A stretch of DNA of 62,983 nt from Acidobacteriaceae bacterium. GTDB lineage: Bacteria; Acidobacteriota; Terriglobia; Terriglobales; Acidobacteriaceae. Positions 8,171-16,355 of this stretch are shown in pieces; positions within the stretch are counted from its first letter, which is position 1; each line of letters opens with the position of its first letter. The notes under the pieces are model-generated. The model had not been told where the DNA came from, made no database searches, and saw only the letters and a program-made list of their open reading frames with translations. The stretch is taken from NCBI GenBank assembly GCA_003165075.1, contig PLSM01000160.1, forward strand, positions 1 through 62,983, given 5' to 3'. The position numbers and the translations under genes are program-made.

Positions 8171-9736
8171 ATGAACGTCCTCCTGATTTACCCTCAGTTT
8201 CCCGACACGTTCTGGAGCTTCAAACATGCGCTCAAGTTCCTGGGCAAACGGGCCGCGCAGCCTCCGCTGGGGCTGATGACCGTGGCCGCGCTGCTGCCCC
8301 GGGAATGGAAAAAGCGGCTGGTAGACACCAATGTGGAGGGGTTGAGCGAGCGGGACCTGAAATGGGCAGACGTGGCGATGGTGAGCGGGATGCACATTCA
8401 GCGTGAATCGCTGGTGGCCATTGTGGAGCGCTGCCGCGCGCACGGCTTGCGCACGGTGGTGGGCGGGCCTATCGCCAGCAGCCTGCCTGCGGCCGAACTC
8501 AAAGCGGATCACATTGTGATTGGCGAGGCAGAGAGCCTGATCGCCGACTTGGCGCGCGACCTGGAGCAGCACGCGGCCAAGGCCGTCTACCAGGCTGCGG
8601 AGCGGCCGCAGATGTCGACCAGCCCGCTGCCGGACCTGAGCCTGATTAAGATGAATCGCTACTCGACCATGACCGTGCAGTACTCGCGCGGGTGCCCGTT
8701 TAACTGCGAGTTCTGCGACATTATCGAGATCTACGGACGGCGGCCGCGCACCAAGGCGATTGCCCAGGTGCTGGCGGAACTGGACCAGTTGTACGCCGCC
8801 GGGTGGCGCGAAGCGGTGTTTATTGTCGACGACAACTTTATCGGCAACAAGCCGCGGGCCAAGCAGCTGTTGGTGGCGCTGGCCGAGTGGCGCAGGCAAT
8901 ACAAAACGAGCTTCGACTTCCTCACCGAAGCCTCGCTCAACCTGGCCGACGATCCGGAACTGATGCAGATGATGAAGGATGCCGGGTTCGTTTCGGTCTT
9001 CCTGGGCATCGAGACACCGGATGAATCGGGACTGATCGCCAGCAACAAGCTGCAGAACACGCGGCGCAGCCTGCTGGATAGCGTGGCCACCATCCAGAGT
9101 TATGGGATACAGGTGATGGGCGGATTCATATTGGGCTTCGACACCGACGGGGAAGATATCTTCGACCGTATGGTGGAGTTCATCCAGAAGAGCGGCATAC
9201 CGATCGCGATGGTGGGGCTGCTGCAAGCCATGCCGGGAACGCAACTCTTCCGGCGCTTGTGGAAAGAGGGCCGGATTCTGGACATGGGCCAGGGCGACAA
9301 CACCGGCGATAACCTCAATTTCCTTCCTCACATGGATGCGGCGCGGCTGGTGGAGGGCTATCGCTCGGTGCTGAAGCGGATATACAGCTGCGAGGCCTAC
9401 TACGAACGTGTGAAAGTCTACCTGAACCGCACCCAGCCCAAGCTGGGCGAACGAGTATCCAAACAGCAATGGATGACCCGGGCCAATGCGCGCGCCTTCG
9501 TGACCTCCATTGTTCGCCAGGGAGTCTTCGGACGGCAGCGCTGGAGTTATTGGAAGTTTCTGATGACTGTGGCGACACGCTATCGCCATTGCGTCGGGGC
9601 AGCCATGACATTGGCGGTGATGGGATATCACCTCCAGGTGATGACGCGCAGGTTGTCCAAGGCCATGGATGCGGCGGTGAAGGCGCATGAGATGCAGACG
9701 GGCCAGCCCACAGAAAGCAGAGTGAATCCGCAGTAG
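8171..9736 (+). CDS. B12-binding radical SAM protein
   Basis: 521 residues. An N-terminal cobalamin-binding Rossmann domain (about 1-150; MNVLLIYPQFPDTFWSF, VVGGPIAS, HIVIGEAES) precedes a radical SAM core with CPFNCEFC (C175, C179, C182) binding the 4Fe-4S cluster. GFDTDGEDIFDRMVEFI and LLQAMPGTQLFRRL are typical of the barrel end. The C-terminal 150 residues are the DUF4070-like extension. Members include the hopanoid C-2 methylase HpnP, which uses methylcobalamin. I cannot tell whether this is HpnP or a relative of unknown substrate. No other hopanoid gene is in the window. AAGAGGTTGAG upstream supports ATG 8171. Confidence 0.82.
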   Translation: MNVLLIYPQFPDTFWSFKHALKFLGKRAAQPPLGLMTVAALLPREWKKRLVDTNVEGLSERDLKWADVAMVSGMHIQRESLVAIVERCRAHGLRTVVGGPIASSLPAAELKADHIVIGEAESLIADLARDLEQHAAKAVYQAAERPQMSTSPLPDLSLIKMNRYSTMTVQYSRGCPFNCEFCDIIEIYGRRPRTKAIAQVLAELDQLYAAGWREAVFIVDDNFIGNKPRAKQLLVALAEWRRQYKTSFDFLTEASLNLADDPELMQMMKDAGFVSVFLGIETPDESGLIASNKLQNTRRSLLDSVATIQSYGIQVMGGFILGFDTDGEDIFDRMVEFIQKSGIPIAMVGLLQAMPGTQLFRRLWKEGRILDMGQGDNTGDNLNFLPHMDAARLVEGYRSVLKRIYSCEAYYERVKVYLNRTQPKLGERVSKQQWMTRANARAFVTSIVRQGVFGRQRWSYWKFLMTVATRYRHCVGAAMTLAVMGYHLQVMTRRLSKAMDAAVKAHEMQTGQPTESRVNPQ

Positions 9737-9835
9737 CGGCGCTGCTCCAAATGCACCCATCTGGCTCTTTCGCAAGTGACCACAAACGCGTGGACATTCT
9801 GAGCTCTGCGCTGCGCCCGTATACTTAAAGACGGC

Positions 9836-11077
9836 ATGAGCACGTTCTTACCCGTAGATGAACAGCTGGATCTGCTGCAGAAAGGCGCGGCAGAGATTAT
9901 CCGCGTGGCCGACCTGCGCGAGCGCCTGGAAGAAAGCCGCAAATCCGGCTGTCCGATACGCGTTAAAGCCGGCTTTGACCCCACTGCACCCGACCTCCAC
10001 CTCGGCCACACCGTGCTGATGCGCAAGCTGCGCCACTTTCAGCAACTGGGCCACACCGTCATCTTTCTGGTGGGCGACTTTACCTCGCTCATCGGCGACC
10101 CCACGGGCCGCAATGTGACCCGCAAGCCGCTGACCCGTGCGCAGATTGACGAGAACGCCGAAACCTACAAGGAGCAGGTCTTCAAAATCCTCGACGAGAA
10201 GGCGACCGAAGTTCGCTACAACTCCGAGTGGCTGGGCAAGCTGGGCTATGAGGAGACCATCCGCCTGACCGCACACTTCACCGTGTCGCAAATGCTGGAG
10301 CGGGATGAATTCAATAAGCGCTTTCAGGCCGAGCAGCCCATCAGCCTTCACGAGCTTCTTTACCCCGTGATGCAAGGCTACGATTCCGTGGCCCTTGAGT
10401 GCGACGTGGAGTTGGGCGGGACGGACCAGAAATTCAACCTGCTGTGCGGGCGCGAGCTACAGCGTCACTACGGGCAGAAGCCGCAGATTGTGCTGATGAC
10501 GCCGATTCTGGAAGGGCTGGACGGAGTGCAGAAGATGTCGAAGTCCCTGGGCAACGCCATCGGCATCAACGAGCCGCCCCAGGAGATGTATGGCAAGCTG
10601 ATGTCGATCTCCGACGACCTGATGTGGAAGTACTGGGTCCTGCTCACCGACCTGCGCCTTTCCGAGGTTGATACGCTCAAGGCTGAAGTGCTTGCCGGCA
10701 AATTGCACCCCATGGCAGCCAAGAAGCGCTTGGCGCGGACCATCACGGTGGGCTTCCACGGCGAGGCAGCGGCAAACAATGCCGACGAAAACTGGGCACG
10801 AATGTTCCAGCAAAAAGAAACTGCGGAGGACCTCTCCGAGGTTTTGATCCCCTACGCCGATGTAGCCGGGGGAGAGCCGAACCAGGTTCGCCTGCCCAAG
10901 CTGCTGGTCCACATGGGCCTGGCCGCTAGCGGCGCCGAGGCCAATCGCAAGATCGCCGAAAAGGCCGTGAAACTGGATGGCGAAACAGCCGGGAATGTAC
11001 TGGTTTCGCTGGGCGGACTGCCTGCTCGGCTTGTGGTGCGGCTGGGCAAGCGGGCCAAGGTGGCGGTGATTGCATAG
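9836..11077 (+). CDS. tyrS: Tyrosyl-tRNA synthetase
   Basis: 413 residues, class I synthetase that charges tRNA-Tyr. The HIGH signature appears as HLGH at 55-58, and KMSKS is at 233-237. [13 protein letters not shown] and the tyrosine-binding [20 protein letters not shown] segment match the second TyrS subfamily (TyrZ-like). An S4 RNA-binding domain closes the protein ([28 protein letters not shown]). No T-box or other leader is apparent in the 99 bases upstream. The gene converges on egtB with 70 bases between. Confidence 0.96.
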   Translation: MSTFLPVDEQLDLLQKGAAEIIRVADLRERLEESRKSGCPIRVKAGFDPTAPDLHLGHTVLMRKLRHFQQLGHTVIFLVGDFTSLIGDPTGRNVTRKPLTRAQIDENAETYKEQVFKILDEKATEVRYNSEWLGKLGYEETIRLTAHFTVSQMLERDEFNKRFQAEQPISLHELLYPVMQGYDSVALECDVELGGTDQKFNLLCGRELQRHYGQKPQIVLMTPILEGLDGVQKMSKSLGNAIGINEPPQEMYGKLMSISDDLMWKYWVLLTDLRLSEVDTLKAEVLAGKLHPMAAKKRLARTITVGFHGEAAANNADENWARMFQQKETAEDLSEVLIPYADVAGGEPNQVRLPKLLVHMGLAASGAEANRKIAEKAVKLDGETAGNVLVSLGGLPARLVVRLGKRAKVAVIA

Positions 11078-11147
11078 AACCAAGATCTCTGCAGGCCAAT
11101 TGACCAAACGGAAATAGCCAAATTGGCTTCGCGTTCATTCAGCCTAT

Positions 11148-12488
11148 TCAGCTTGCCAGCCGGATCCCTGAAAACTGCCACCGTGTTTCCGGCGCAAAGA
11201 AGTTCCGGTAGCTGGCCCGGATGTGCGCCGCGGGCGTTCCACAGGAACCCCCGCGCAGCACCATCTGTCCGCTCATAAACTTGCCGTTGTACTCGCCCAG
11301 CGTCCCCGCCAGCGGCCGAAATCCCGGATAGCCCAGGTAAGCGCTCGCCGTCCACTCCCAGCAATCCCCGAACAGCTGCTGCACAGGTCCGTCCTGCCCT
11401 TGAATAGATTCGGTAGCAGGTGCGGGCATCAACCTCCCTGAATCCAGCAGATTGCCTGTGATTGGCTGCTCCTCGGCCGCCGTTTCCCACTCAAACTCCG
11501 TAGCCAGCCTCCGCCCCGCCCAGCGGGCGTAGGCGTCGGCTTCAAAGTAGCTCACATGGCTCACCGGCGCTGCTGCCAGCCGTGCCATTGGCTGCTCTCC
11601 GCGCAGGGTGAAAAGGCTCCAGTCGCCGCTCTCGTTGGTCCAGTAGAGCGGCGCACTCCAGCCATTGCGCTGCACAGCATCCCATCCGGCGGAGAGCCAG
11701 AACTCGGGTTGGCGGTAGCCTCCGGCGGCAATGAACTCCGCAAATTCCCCGTTGCTCACCAGCCGCCCCGCCAGGGAGTACGGTTCCAGCCACACCCTGT
11801 GGCGGGGTCGCTCGTTGTCAAAGCAGAACCCCTCGCCGCGTCCAGCCTCGCAAAGCCCTCCTGAGAACTGTTGATAGCGGAGCGGCACTGCTTTGCCGCT
11901 TGCCGGGTACACCGGAGCCTCCATTGAGCTGGCTCCAGGCTCTCCATCTTGCGACATGGGAGGCAAGGCCTCCACCTGCCCGGCCTGATACGCCGGCCGC
12001 AGCGGATTGGTGAAGAAGGCGTGCAGAATGTCGGTCAGCAGCAGCTCCTGGTGCTGCTCTTCGTGGTTCACGCCCAGTTCGATGCGCGCTAGCGCCTCGT
12101 CCTCCGGGCTTCCCTCCAGCAGGTGCTCCACCCCCTCATCCACGTGCGCGCGAAAGCGCAAAATCCCCTCGAGCGCCGGGCGCGAAAAAGACGCCCGCAG
12201 CCGCTTCTCGGGGAAAGCCGCAAAGCTCTGGTAATAGCTGTTGAATAGCCACGCAAAGTTCGCATCGAAAACCCGGTAGCCGGGCAGGAACTCCCGCAGA
12301 ATGAAGGACTCAAAGAACCAAGCCGTGTGTGCCAGGTGCCACTTAGCCGGCGAGCCTTCGGGCAGCGACTGCACCATCATGTCCTCTGCCGTCAGTGGCT
12401 GACAAAGCGCCAGCGTGCGCCGCCGAGTGGATCGAAATCGGGCGGCAATCTCCAATTGTCTTGTCGGCGAAATGGTAGTGCCCATCAT
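11148..12488 (-). CDS. egtB: Ergothioneine sulfoxide synthase EgtB
   Basis: 446 residues. A non-haem iron enzyme that uses O2 to join a thiol donor (cysteine or gamma-glutamylcysteine) to hercynine. The N-terminal DinB-like domain has the three-histidine iron site: H51 in KWHLAHT and H142/H146 in NHEEQHQE. These match positions 51, 134 and 138 of the mycobacterial enzyme. The C-terminal half is the formylglycine-generating-enzyme fold (RHRVWLEPYSLAGRLVSNGEF, HVSYFEADAYARWAGRRL, LRGGSCGTPAAHIRASYRN). Its pathway partner egtD is 15 kb away at 27259. Which thiol donor is used cannot be read from sequence. Confidence 0.9.
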   Translation of the reverse strand: MMGTTISPTRQLEIAARFRSTRRRTLALCQPLTAEDMMVQSLPEGSPAKWHLAHTAWFFESFILREFLPGYRVFDANFAWLFNSYYQSFAAFPEKRLRASFSRPALEGILRFRAHVDEGVEHLLEGSPEDEALARIELGVNHEEQHQELLLTDILHAFFTNPLRPAYQAGQVEALPPMSQDGEPGASSMEAPVYPASGKAVPLRYQQFSGGLCEAGRGEGFCFDNERPRHRVWLEPYSLAGRLVSNGEFAEFIAAGGYRQPEFWLSAGWDAVQRNGWSAPLYWTNESGDWSLFTLRGEQPMARLAAAPVSHVSYFEADAYARWAGRRLATEFEWETAAEEQPITGNLLDSGRLMPAPATESIQGQDGPVQQLFGDCWEWTASAYLGYPGFRPLAGTLGEYNGKFMSGQMVLRGGSCGTPAAHIRASYRNFFAPETRWQFSGIRLAS

Positions 12489-12667
12489 GCACCGTCCAGT
12501 CCTCGCATGAGTTTACCCGAAATCGGCCTCTCCTCCGTCTTAGCCATTGTTACTTCTGCTTTAAGAAATGTAATCATCGTCAATAGCCAGTTTCCTTGTA
12601 GAAGTGGTCTAATCTATGCGGACGATGGGACAGAAATATCGCCCCGATTCCTTCTTGAGGAGGGAAT

Positions 12668-13540
12668 ATGTGTAGGCCCGAGAGACACCGCTGGCTGCCG
12701 GCGTTCGCAGTGTTCGCAGCCCTCGCTCCCGCATCGTTCGCAGCCCTTGCAGAGACTCCCACACAGGCTCCCGCCACCGTTCCTGCGCAGGATTCGCAAT
12801 CCGCCAGCCCGCGTCCCGCAGCCACCGCGCAAACCCCGGCCCCATCTCCCGTAACTGGCTCGCACCACCTGCAGACGGTGGTCGTGCCGACCCAGCAGCC
12901 CACTCCTGAAGATGTGGGCGACTCCTTCATGGGGCACCAACGTTACCAAGCCGCAATTGAGGCATACAAGAAGGCTCCGCCTGACTCATACGTCGTATGG
13001 AACAAGATGGGCATCGCCTATCAAATGATGCTCAACATGCAGGACGCGGTGCGGTGCTACCAGAAGTCGCTGAAGTTCAATCCGCGGAACTCCAATGTCC
13101 TCAACAATCTGGGCACTGTTTACGACTCGCTCAAACAGTACGGCATGGCCGAGCGCATGTACCGCAAGGCGCTCAAGGTCGATCCCCGTTCGGCGGTCAT
13201 CCTCAAGAACCTCGGCACCGCCCAGATGGCCCGGCACAAGTACGACAAAGGGTGGGAGTCCTACCAGGCGGCGTTGGCCATCGATCCCCACATCTTCGAC
13301 AAGGACAACCACCTGCGAGTGGAGAATCCAGCCTCGGTGCAGGATCGCGGCGCCATGAACTATTACATGGCCAAGGGCTGTGTCCGAGCCGGCAGGATCG
13401 ATCAGGCCATCGAATACCTTCGCATGGCCCTGAACGAAGGGTTCACAAGCCCCAAGAAGATTCAGGCCGACAGCGAATTCGCCAGCCTCCGCGGCGTTCC
13501 CGCCTTTGAGGAACTCATCGCCGAGCAGAAGACCCCCTAG
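12668..13540 (+). CDS. Secreted TPR-repeat protein
   Basis: 290 residues. The N-terminus (RHRWLPAFAVFAALAPASFAALAE) is a signal peptide. A Pro/Ala/Gln-rich linker of about 55 residues follows. Then come at least three tetratricopeptide repeats: YVVWNKMGIAYQMMLNMQDAV, NSNVLNNLGTVYDSLKQYG and SAVILKNLGTAQMARHKYD. A final degenerate repeat (YYMAKGCVRAGRIDQAIEYL) ends the fold. Such proteins act as scaffolds outside the membrane. No partner is evident from the neighbours. GAGGAGGGAATATG just before the ATG is a strong ribosome-binding site at suitable distance. Confidence 0.8.
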   Translation: MCRPERHRWLPAFAVFAALAPASFAALAETPTQAPATVPAQDSQSASPRPAATAQTPAPSPVTGSHHLQTVVVPTQQPTPEDVGDSFMGHQRYQAAIEAYKKAPPDSYVVWNKMGIAYQMMLNMQDAVRCYQKSLKFNPRNSNVLNNLGTVYDSLKQYGMAERMYRKALKVDPRSAVILKNLGTAQMARHKYDKGWESYQAALAIDPHIFDKDNHLRVENPASVQDRGAMNYYMAKGCVRAGRIDQAIEYLRMALNEGFTSPKKIQADSEFASLRGVPAFEELIAEQKTP

Positions 13541-13665
13541 CGCCGTGGCGGGTTTTTGATCGATCGTGCCCCGCAAGCACAACAGCCGGCTCAAGCTGCA
13601 TCGTCTGCGCCAGGCTTTTGTCCGTCTATGAGAATGGGGCATGATTCTTCGCCCCTGGGAGCCCC

Positions 13666-14415
13666 ATGAAAACTCTCGCAGTTTCCGCAATCGTACTTGG
13701 TTTGGCGCTTGGCGCGGCCCATGCGCAGGATGCAGGCGCCGCTCCACAAGCCTCCGGCAACGGACAGGGTCAGCGCGGCGGTCGAGGAGGAGGCTGGGGC
13801 ATGATGGGCGCGGGACACGGCACCATGGGTACGGTCACTGAAGTCGCCGCCGATCACTACACCATCAAGACCGATACAGGAGAGAGCTACACCATCCACT
13901 TCAGCGCCAACACCCGCATCGTGAAACAGCAAGTCGGGCCGCGCCAGGGTGGCGGTGGCGGCATGGGCAATGGCGGCAATCCTCCCCAGCCCATCAAACC
14001 CAGTGACATCAAAGTTGGCGACGCTGTTGCCGCTATGGGCGAAGTGGACGCAGCCGCCAAATCGGTGGGTGCGGTCGCCGTTGTCCAACTTGATCCCGAG
14101 CGTGCCAGGCAGATGCGCGAGATGCAGGCCAACTACGGCAAGACCTGGCTGATGGGCAAAGTGACTGCCGTCGACGGCGTCAAAATCACCCTCGAAGGCT
14201 CCCTCGACAAGACTGCCCACGCGGTTGTGGCCGATGAAAACACCACCTTCCGCAAGCGCCGCGATCCCATCACCCTGGCCGATGTGCAGACAGGCGACAT
14301 GGTTCGCGTGGAAGGCTCGGTAAAAGAAGGCGCATTCGTTGCCACTGCGATCACAGTGATGGGGCCGCCCCAGCCAGGAATGCCGATGGTGCCGCGCGCC
14401 AATCCGCCGCAATAA
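13666..14415 (+). CDS. Secreted DUF5666-type protein
   Basis: 249 residues. A clear signal peptide (MKTLAVSAIVLGLALGAAHAQ) is followed by a Gly/Arg/Gln-rich stretch (about 30-50), then repeated small beta-barrel-like modules: GTVTEVAADHYTIKTDTGESY, then SDIKVGDAVAAMGEVD, then MGKVTAVDGVKITLEG and LADVQTGDMVRVEGSV. Alternation of (I)GxVTxVxxxxI and VGDxVxxxG units is what I associate with DUF5666. It is probably periplasmic, and function is unknown. It stands alone with a 125-base gap before it and a repeat after it. Confidence 0.72.
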   Translation: MKTLAVSAIVLGLALGAAHAQDAGAAPQASGNGQGQRGGRGGGWGMMGAGHGTMGTVTEVAADHYTIKTDTGESYTIHFSANTRIVKQQVGPRQGGGGGMGNGGNPPQPIKPSDIKVGDAVAAMGEVDAAAKSVGAVAVVQLDPERARQMREMQANYGKTWLMGKVTAVDGVKITLEGSLDKTAHAVVADENTTFRKRRDPITLADVQTGDMVRVEGSVKEGAFVATAITVMGPPQPGMPMVPRANPPQ

Positions 14416-14430
14416 TCCTCAGGCCTGGGT

Positions 14431-14486
14431 CTCTGACCGCTTGTTGACATACCAATATGGGAAAGCACCAAATCACGCGGTCAAAG
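14431..14486 (+). repeat. Dispersed inverted-repeat element, copy D (middle lost)
   Basis: 56 bp: CTCTGACCGCTTGTTGACAT, then ACCAATATGGGAAAGCACCAA, then ATCACGCGGTCAAAG. Both ends match copies A and B, but the central hairpin is missing. The junction is at TGGG, a tetranucleotide present on both sides of the hairpin in the longer copies (TGGGTGCCCC and TGGGAAAGC), so a deletion between the two TGGG motifs would produce it. Confidence 0.75.
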
Positions 14487-14504
14487 TACGAGCCGCGACG
14501 GCTC

Positions 14505-15254
14505 TCATCCGCCCATGAACATCCCGCCATTCACGTCCAGCACATGGCCGGTGATGTACGCTGCTGCGTCCGAGGCCAGAAACGCCACCGACTCCGCAAT
14601 TTCCGCGTCCGTTCCCGCTCGCCCCAGCGGAATCTGTGCCATCATCGCTTCGCGCTGCTTTTCGTCCAGCACCGCCGTCATGGGCGTCTCGATGTAGCCC
14701 GGTGCCACGGCATTCACCGTGATGCCGCGCGACGCCACTTCGCGCGCCAGCGACCGCGTAAGCCCGATCAGTCCCGCCTTCGATGCCGCGTAATTCACCT
14801 GACCGGCCTGGCCGGTGCGGCCCACCACGCTGGAGATGTTGATGATGCGTCCCCAGCGGTTCTTCAGCATGGGCCTTAACAGCGCCTGCGTCAGCAGAAA
14901 CGCGCCGGTCAAGTTGGTTCCCAGCACGTCATCCCAGTCGTGCCGCTTCATCGCCATCATCAGCCCATCGCGCGTGATGCCGGCGTTGTTTACCAGGATT
15001 TCCACTTTGCCGAAGCGCTCGATCGCAGCTTTGGCGCCGGCCTTGATCGAGTCCTCGCTGGCCACATCCAGCGCAAACACCGCCGCCCGGCCTCCACCCG
15101 CCGCAATCTCCGCCGCCACTTCCGCCAGCTTGGCCTCGTTCCGCGCCGCCAGCGCCACCGTGGCCCCGGCCCGCGCCAGTCTCAGCGCGCACGCCCGGCC
15201 TATCCCCTGCGAAGCCCCCGTCACCAGCGCAATTCTTCCCTGCAAATCCGCCAT
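14505..15254 (-). CDS. fabG: 3-oxoacyl-[acyl-carrier-protein] reductase
   Basis: 249 residues, a classical short-chain dehydrogenase that reduces beta-ketoacyl-ACP with NADPH in fatty acid synthesis. The cofactor motif TGASQGIG is near the N-terminus, NNAG follows, catalytic serine is in NISSVVGR, and the tyrosine-lysine pair is in YAASKAG. GYIETPMT and the end sequence YITGHVLDVNGGMFM are typical FabG. I start at ATG 15254, which has a GAAAG site, rather than 15281. As short-chain dehydrogenases are diverse, another beta-keto substrate is possible, but the C-terminus strongly suggests FabG. No other fab gene is adjacent. Confidence 0.9.
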   Translation of the reverse strand: MADLQGRIALVTGASQGIGRACALRLARAGATVALAARNEAKLAEVAAEIAAGGGRAAVFALDVASEDSIKAGAKAAIERFGKVEILVNNAGITRDGLMMAMKRHDWDDVLGTNLTGAFLLTQALLRPMLKNRWGRIINISSVVGRTGQAGQVNYAASKAGLIGLTRSLAREVASRGITVNAVAPGYIETPMTAVLDEKQREAMMAQIPLGRAGTDAEIAESVAFLASDAAAYITGHVLDVNGGMFMGG

Positions 15255-15324
15255 CGTTCTTTCTGAACCTCGCGCGCGCACAACCCCGCGCCTTTCCGAG
15301 ACTCATTATAAGTGGCAGGAAACT

Positions 15325-15434
15325 GCGGACAGCAGACAGGTAACAGCTAACAGTTCACGGCGTACGGCTCAGAGCTCACAACTCTGTGCTGTTCACTGTC
15401 TGCTGTCCGCTGTTCACTGTCCGCTGTTAGCTGT
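15325..15434. repeat. Inverted and direct repeats of a CTGTC/GACAG type
   Basis: GCGGACAGCAGACAG at 15325-15339 is the exact reverse complement of 15396-15410. ACAGCTAACAG (about 15344-15354) is the reverse complement of 15424-15434. The right half also repeats directly as CTGTTCACTGTC / CTGTCCGCTGT / GCTGTCCACTGTC. The unit is simple and low-complexity, filling the 190-base gap between the fabG promoter side and the end of the DUF2071 gene. Confidence 0.6.
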
Positions 15435-15444
15435 CCACTGTCTT

Positions 15445-16254
15445 TCATCCCGATGGCGCCACCACCACCGGAGTTCTCCCCGTGGCCAGGATGCGCCTCA
15501 CCTGTTCGGCGGGCCACACATACACCGCCAGCCTTCGCGAGTAATGCAGCACCGGCTCCTGGTCCGGAAGTTCAATCCCGATTGCCTCGGCCAGGTCGTT
15601 GCGCTCAATCTCCGCCTCCGCCTCTTCCAGCGGCCACGGAACGTGGTGAATGTTGGCGCGAACCAGCCGCCCCGCACTGTCACAGCTAAACAGGCAGTAG
15701 CGCTCCGTCAGGAAGTATTCAATTGTGTCGCTGCGGCTCTCTATCAGCTTGTGGCTGGGTCCCAATCCCCGGTAGCGCGCCCTGAAGATCACCGGCCGGT
15801 TCACAAACCGCCTGCGGCTGAAGCAGTCAAACTCCCGCTCCGAGCGCTGCTCCAGCCGCATCTCTGCCCAGTAATAGGGCAAATGATAGAAGGTGCGCGC
15901 CGCCGCCACCGCCAGCAAACTGCCCGCATCCAGCGAAAAGAAATACACGCCCGGTGTTCCTGTTTGCTGGTCGCGGACGTAGGTGCGCAAATTCAGTTCG
16001 GGAAAGCTGCGCGCCCCCGGAATGGGCGGCACGCCGCGGAGCTTGATGCGGTCCATCCAAAACGGCACCACGCCCAGCCATGCGGAACCTTGAAACGTGT
16101 CCACCTGGAGCCCGTCCGGCAGCAGTTTCGCCACCTGGGACAGCGGCACCCGCCAATGCGCAAACAGCAGATCGTTCCAGCGCTGGGTCATCGCCCAGTG
16201 GCCCGTAGGCAGTGGCCGGGGACGCTGCGACGTGCGCACCTTGAACTCCCACAT
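15445..16254 (-). CDS. DUF2071 (YqjF-like) protein
   Basis: 269 residues matching the YqjF/DUF2071 pattern: MTQRWNDLLFAHWRVPLSQVAKLLPDGLQVDTFQG at the start, then WLGVVPFWMDRIKLRG, PELNLRTYVR, GVYFFSLDAGSLLAV, and YFLTERYCLFS with the HHVPWPLEEAE segment. Related to the acetoacetate decarboxylase fold. B. subtilis YqjF biology is not well established, so I give no reaction. The gene is read away from the ThyX-like gene at 16356, with 101 bases for both promoters. Confidence 0.82.
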   Translation of the reverse strand: MWEFKVRTSQRPRPLPTGHWAMTQRWNDLLFAHWRVPLSQVAKLLPDGLQVDTFQGSAWLGVVPFWMDRIKLRGVPPIPGARSFPELNLRTYVRDQQTGTPGVYFFSLDAGSLLAVAAARTFYHLPYYWAEMRLEQRSEREFDCFSRRRFVNRPVIFRARYRGLGPSHKLIESRSDTIEYFLTERYCLFSCDSAGRLVRANIHHVPWPLEEAEAEIERNDLAEAIGIELPDQEPVLHYSRRLAVYVWPAEQVRRILATGRTPVVVAPSG

Positions 16255-16355
16255 AGGCCGGTCGACCCTCGCTTCTTACTAGACGGGCGGCGCAAACTCA
16301 AGGATGCACAACTTCGTCCGCCCCAATGCCGTATTCTGTTCGCGAGCCCACAGCA

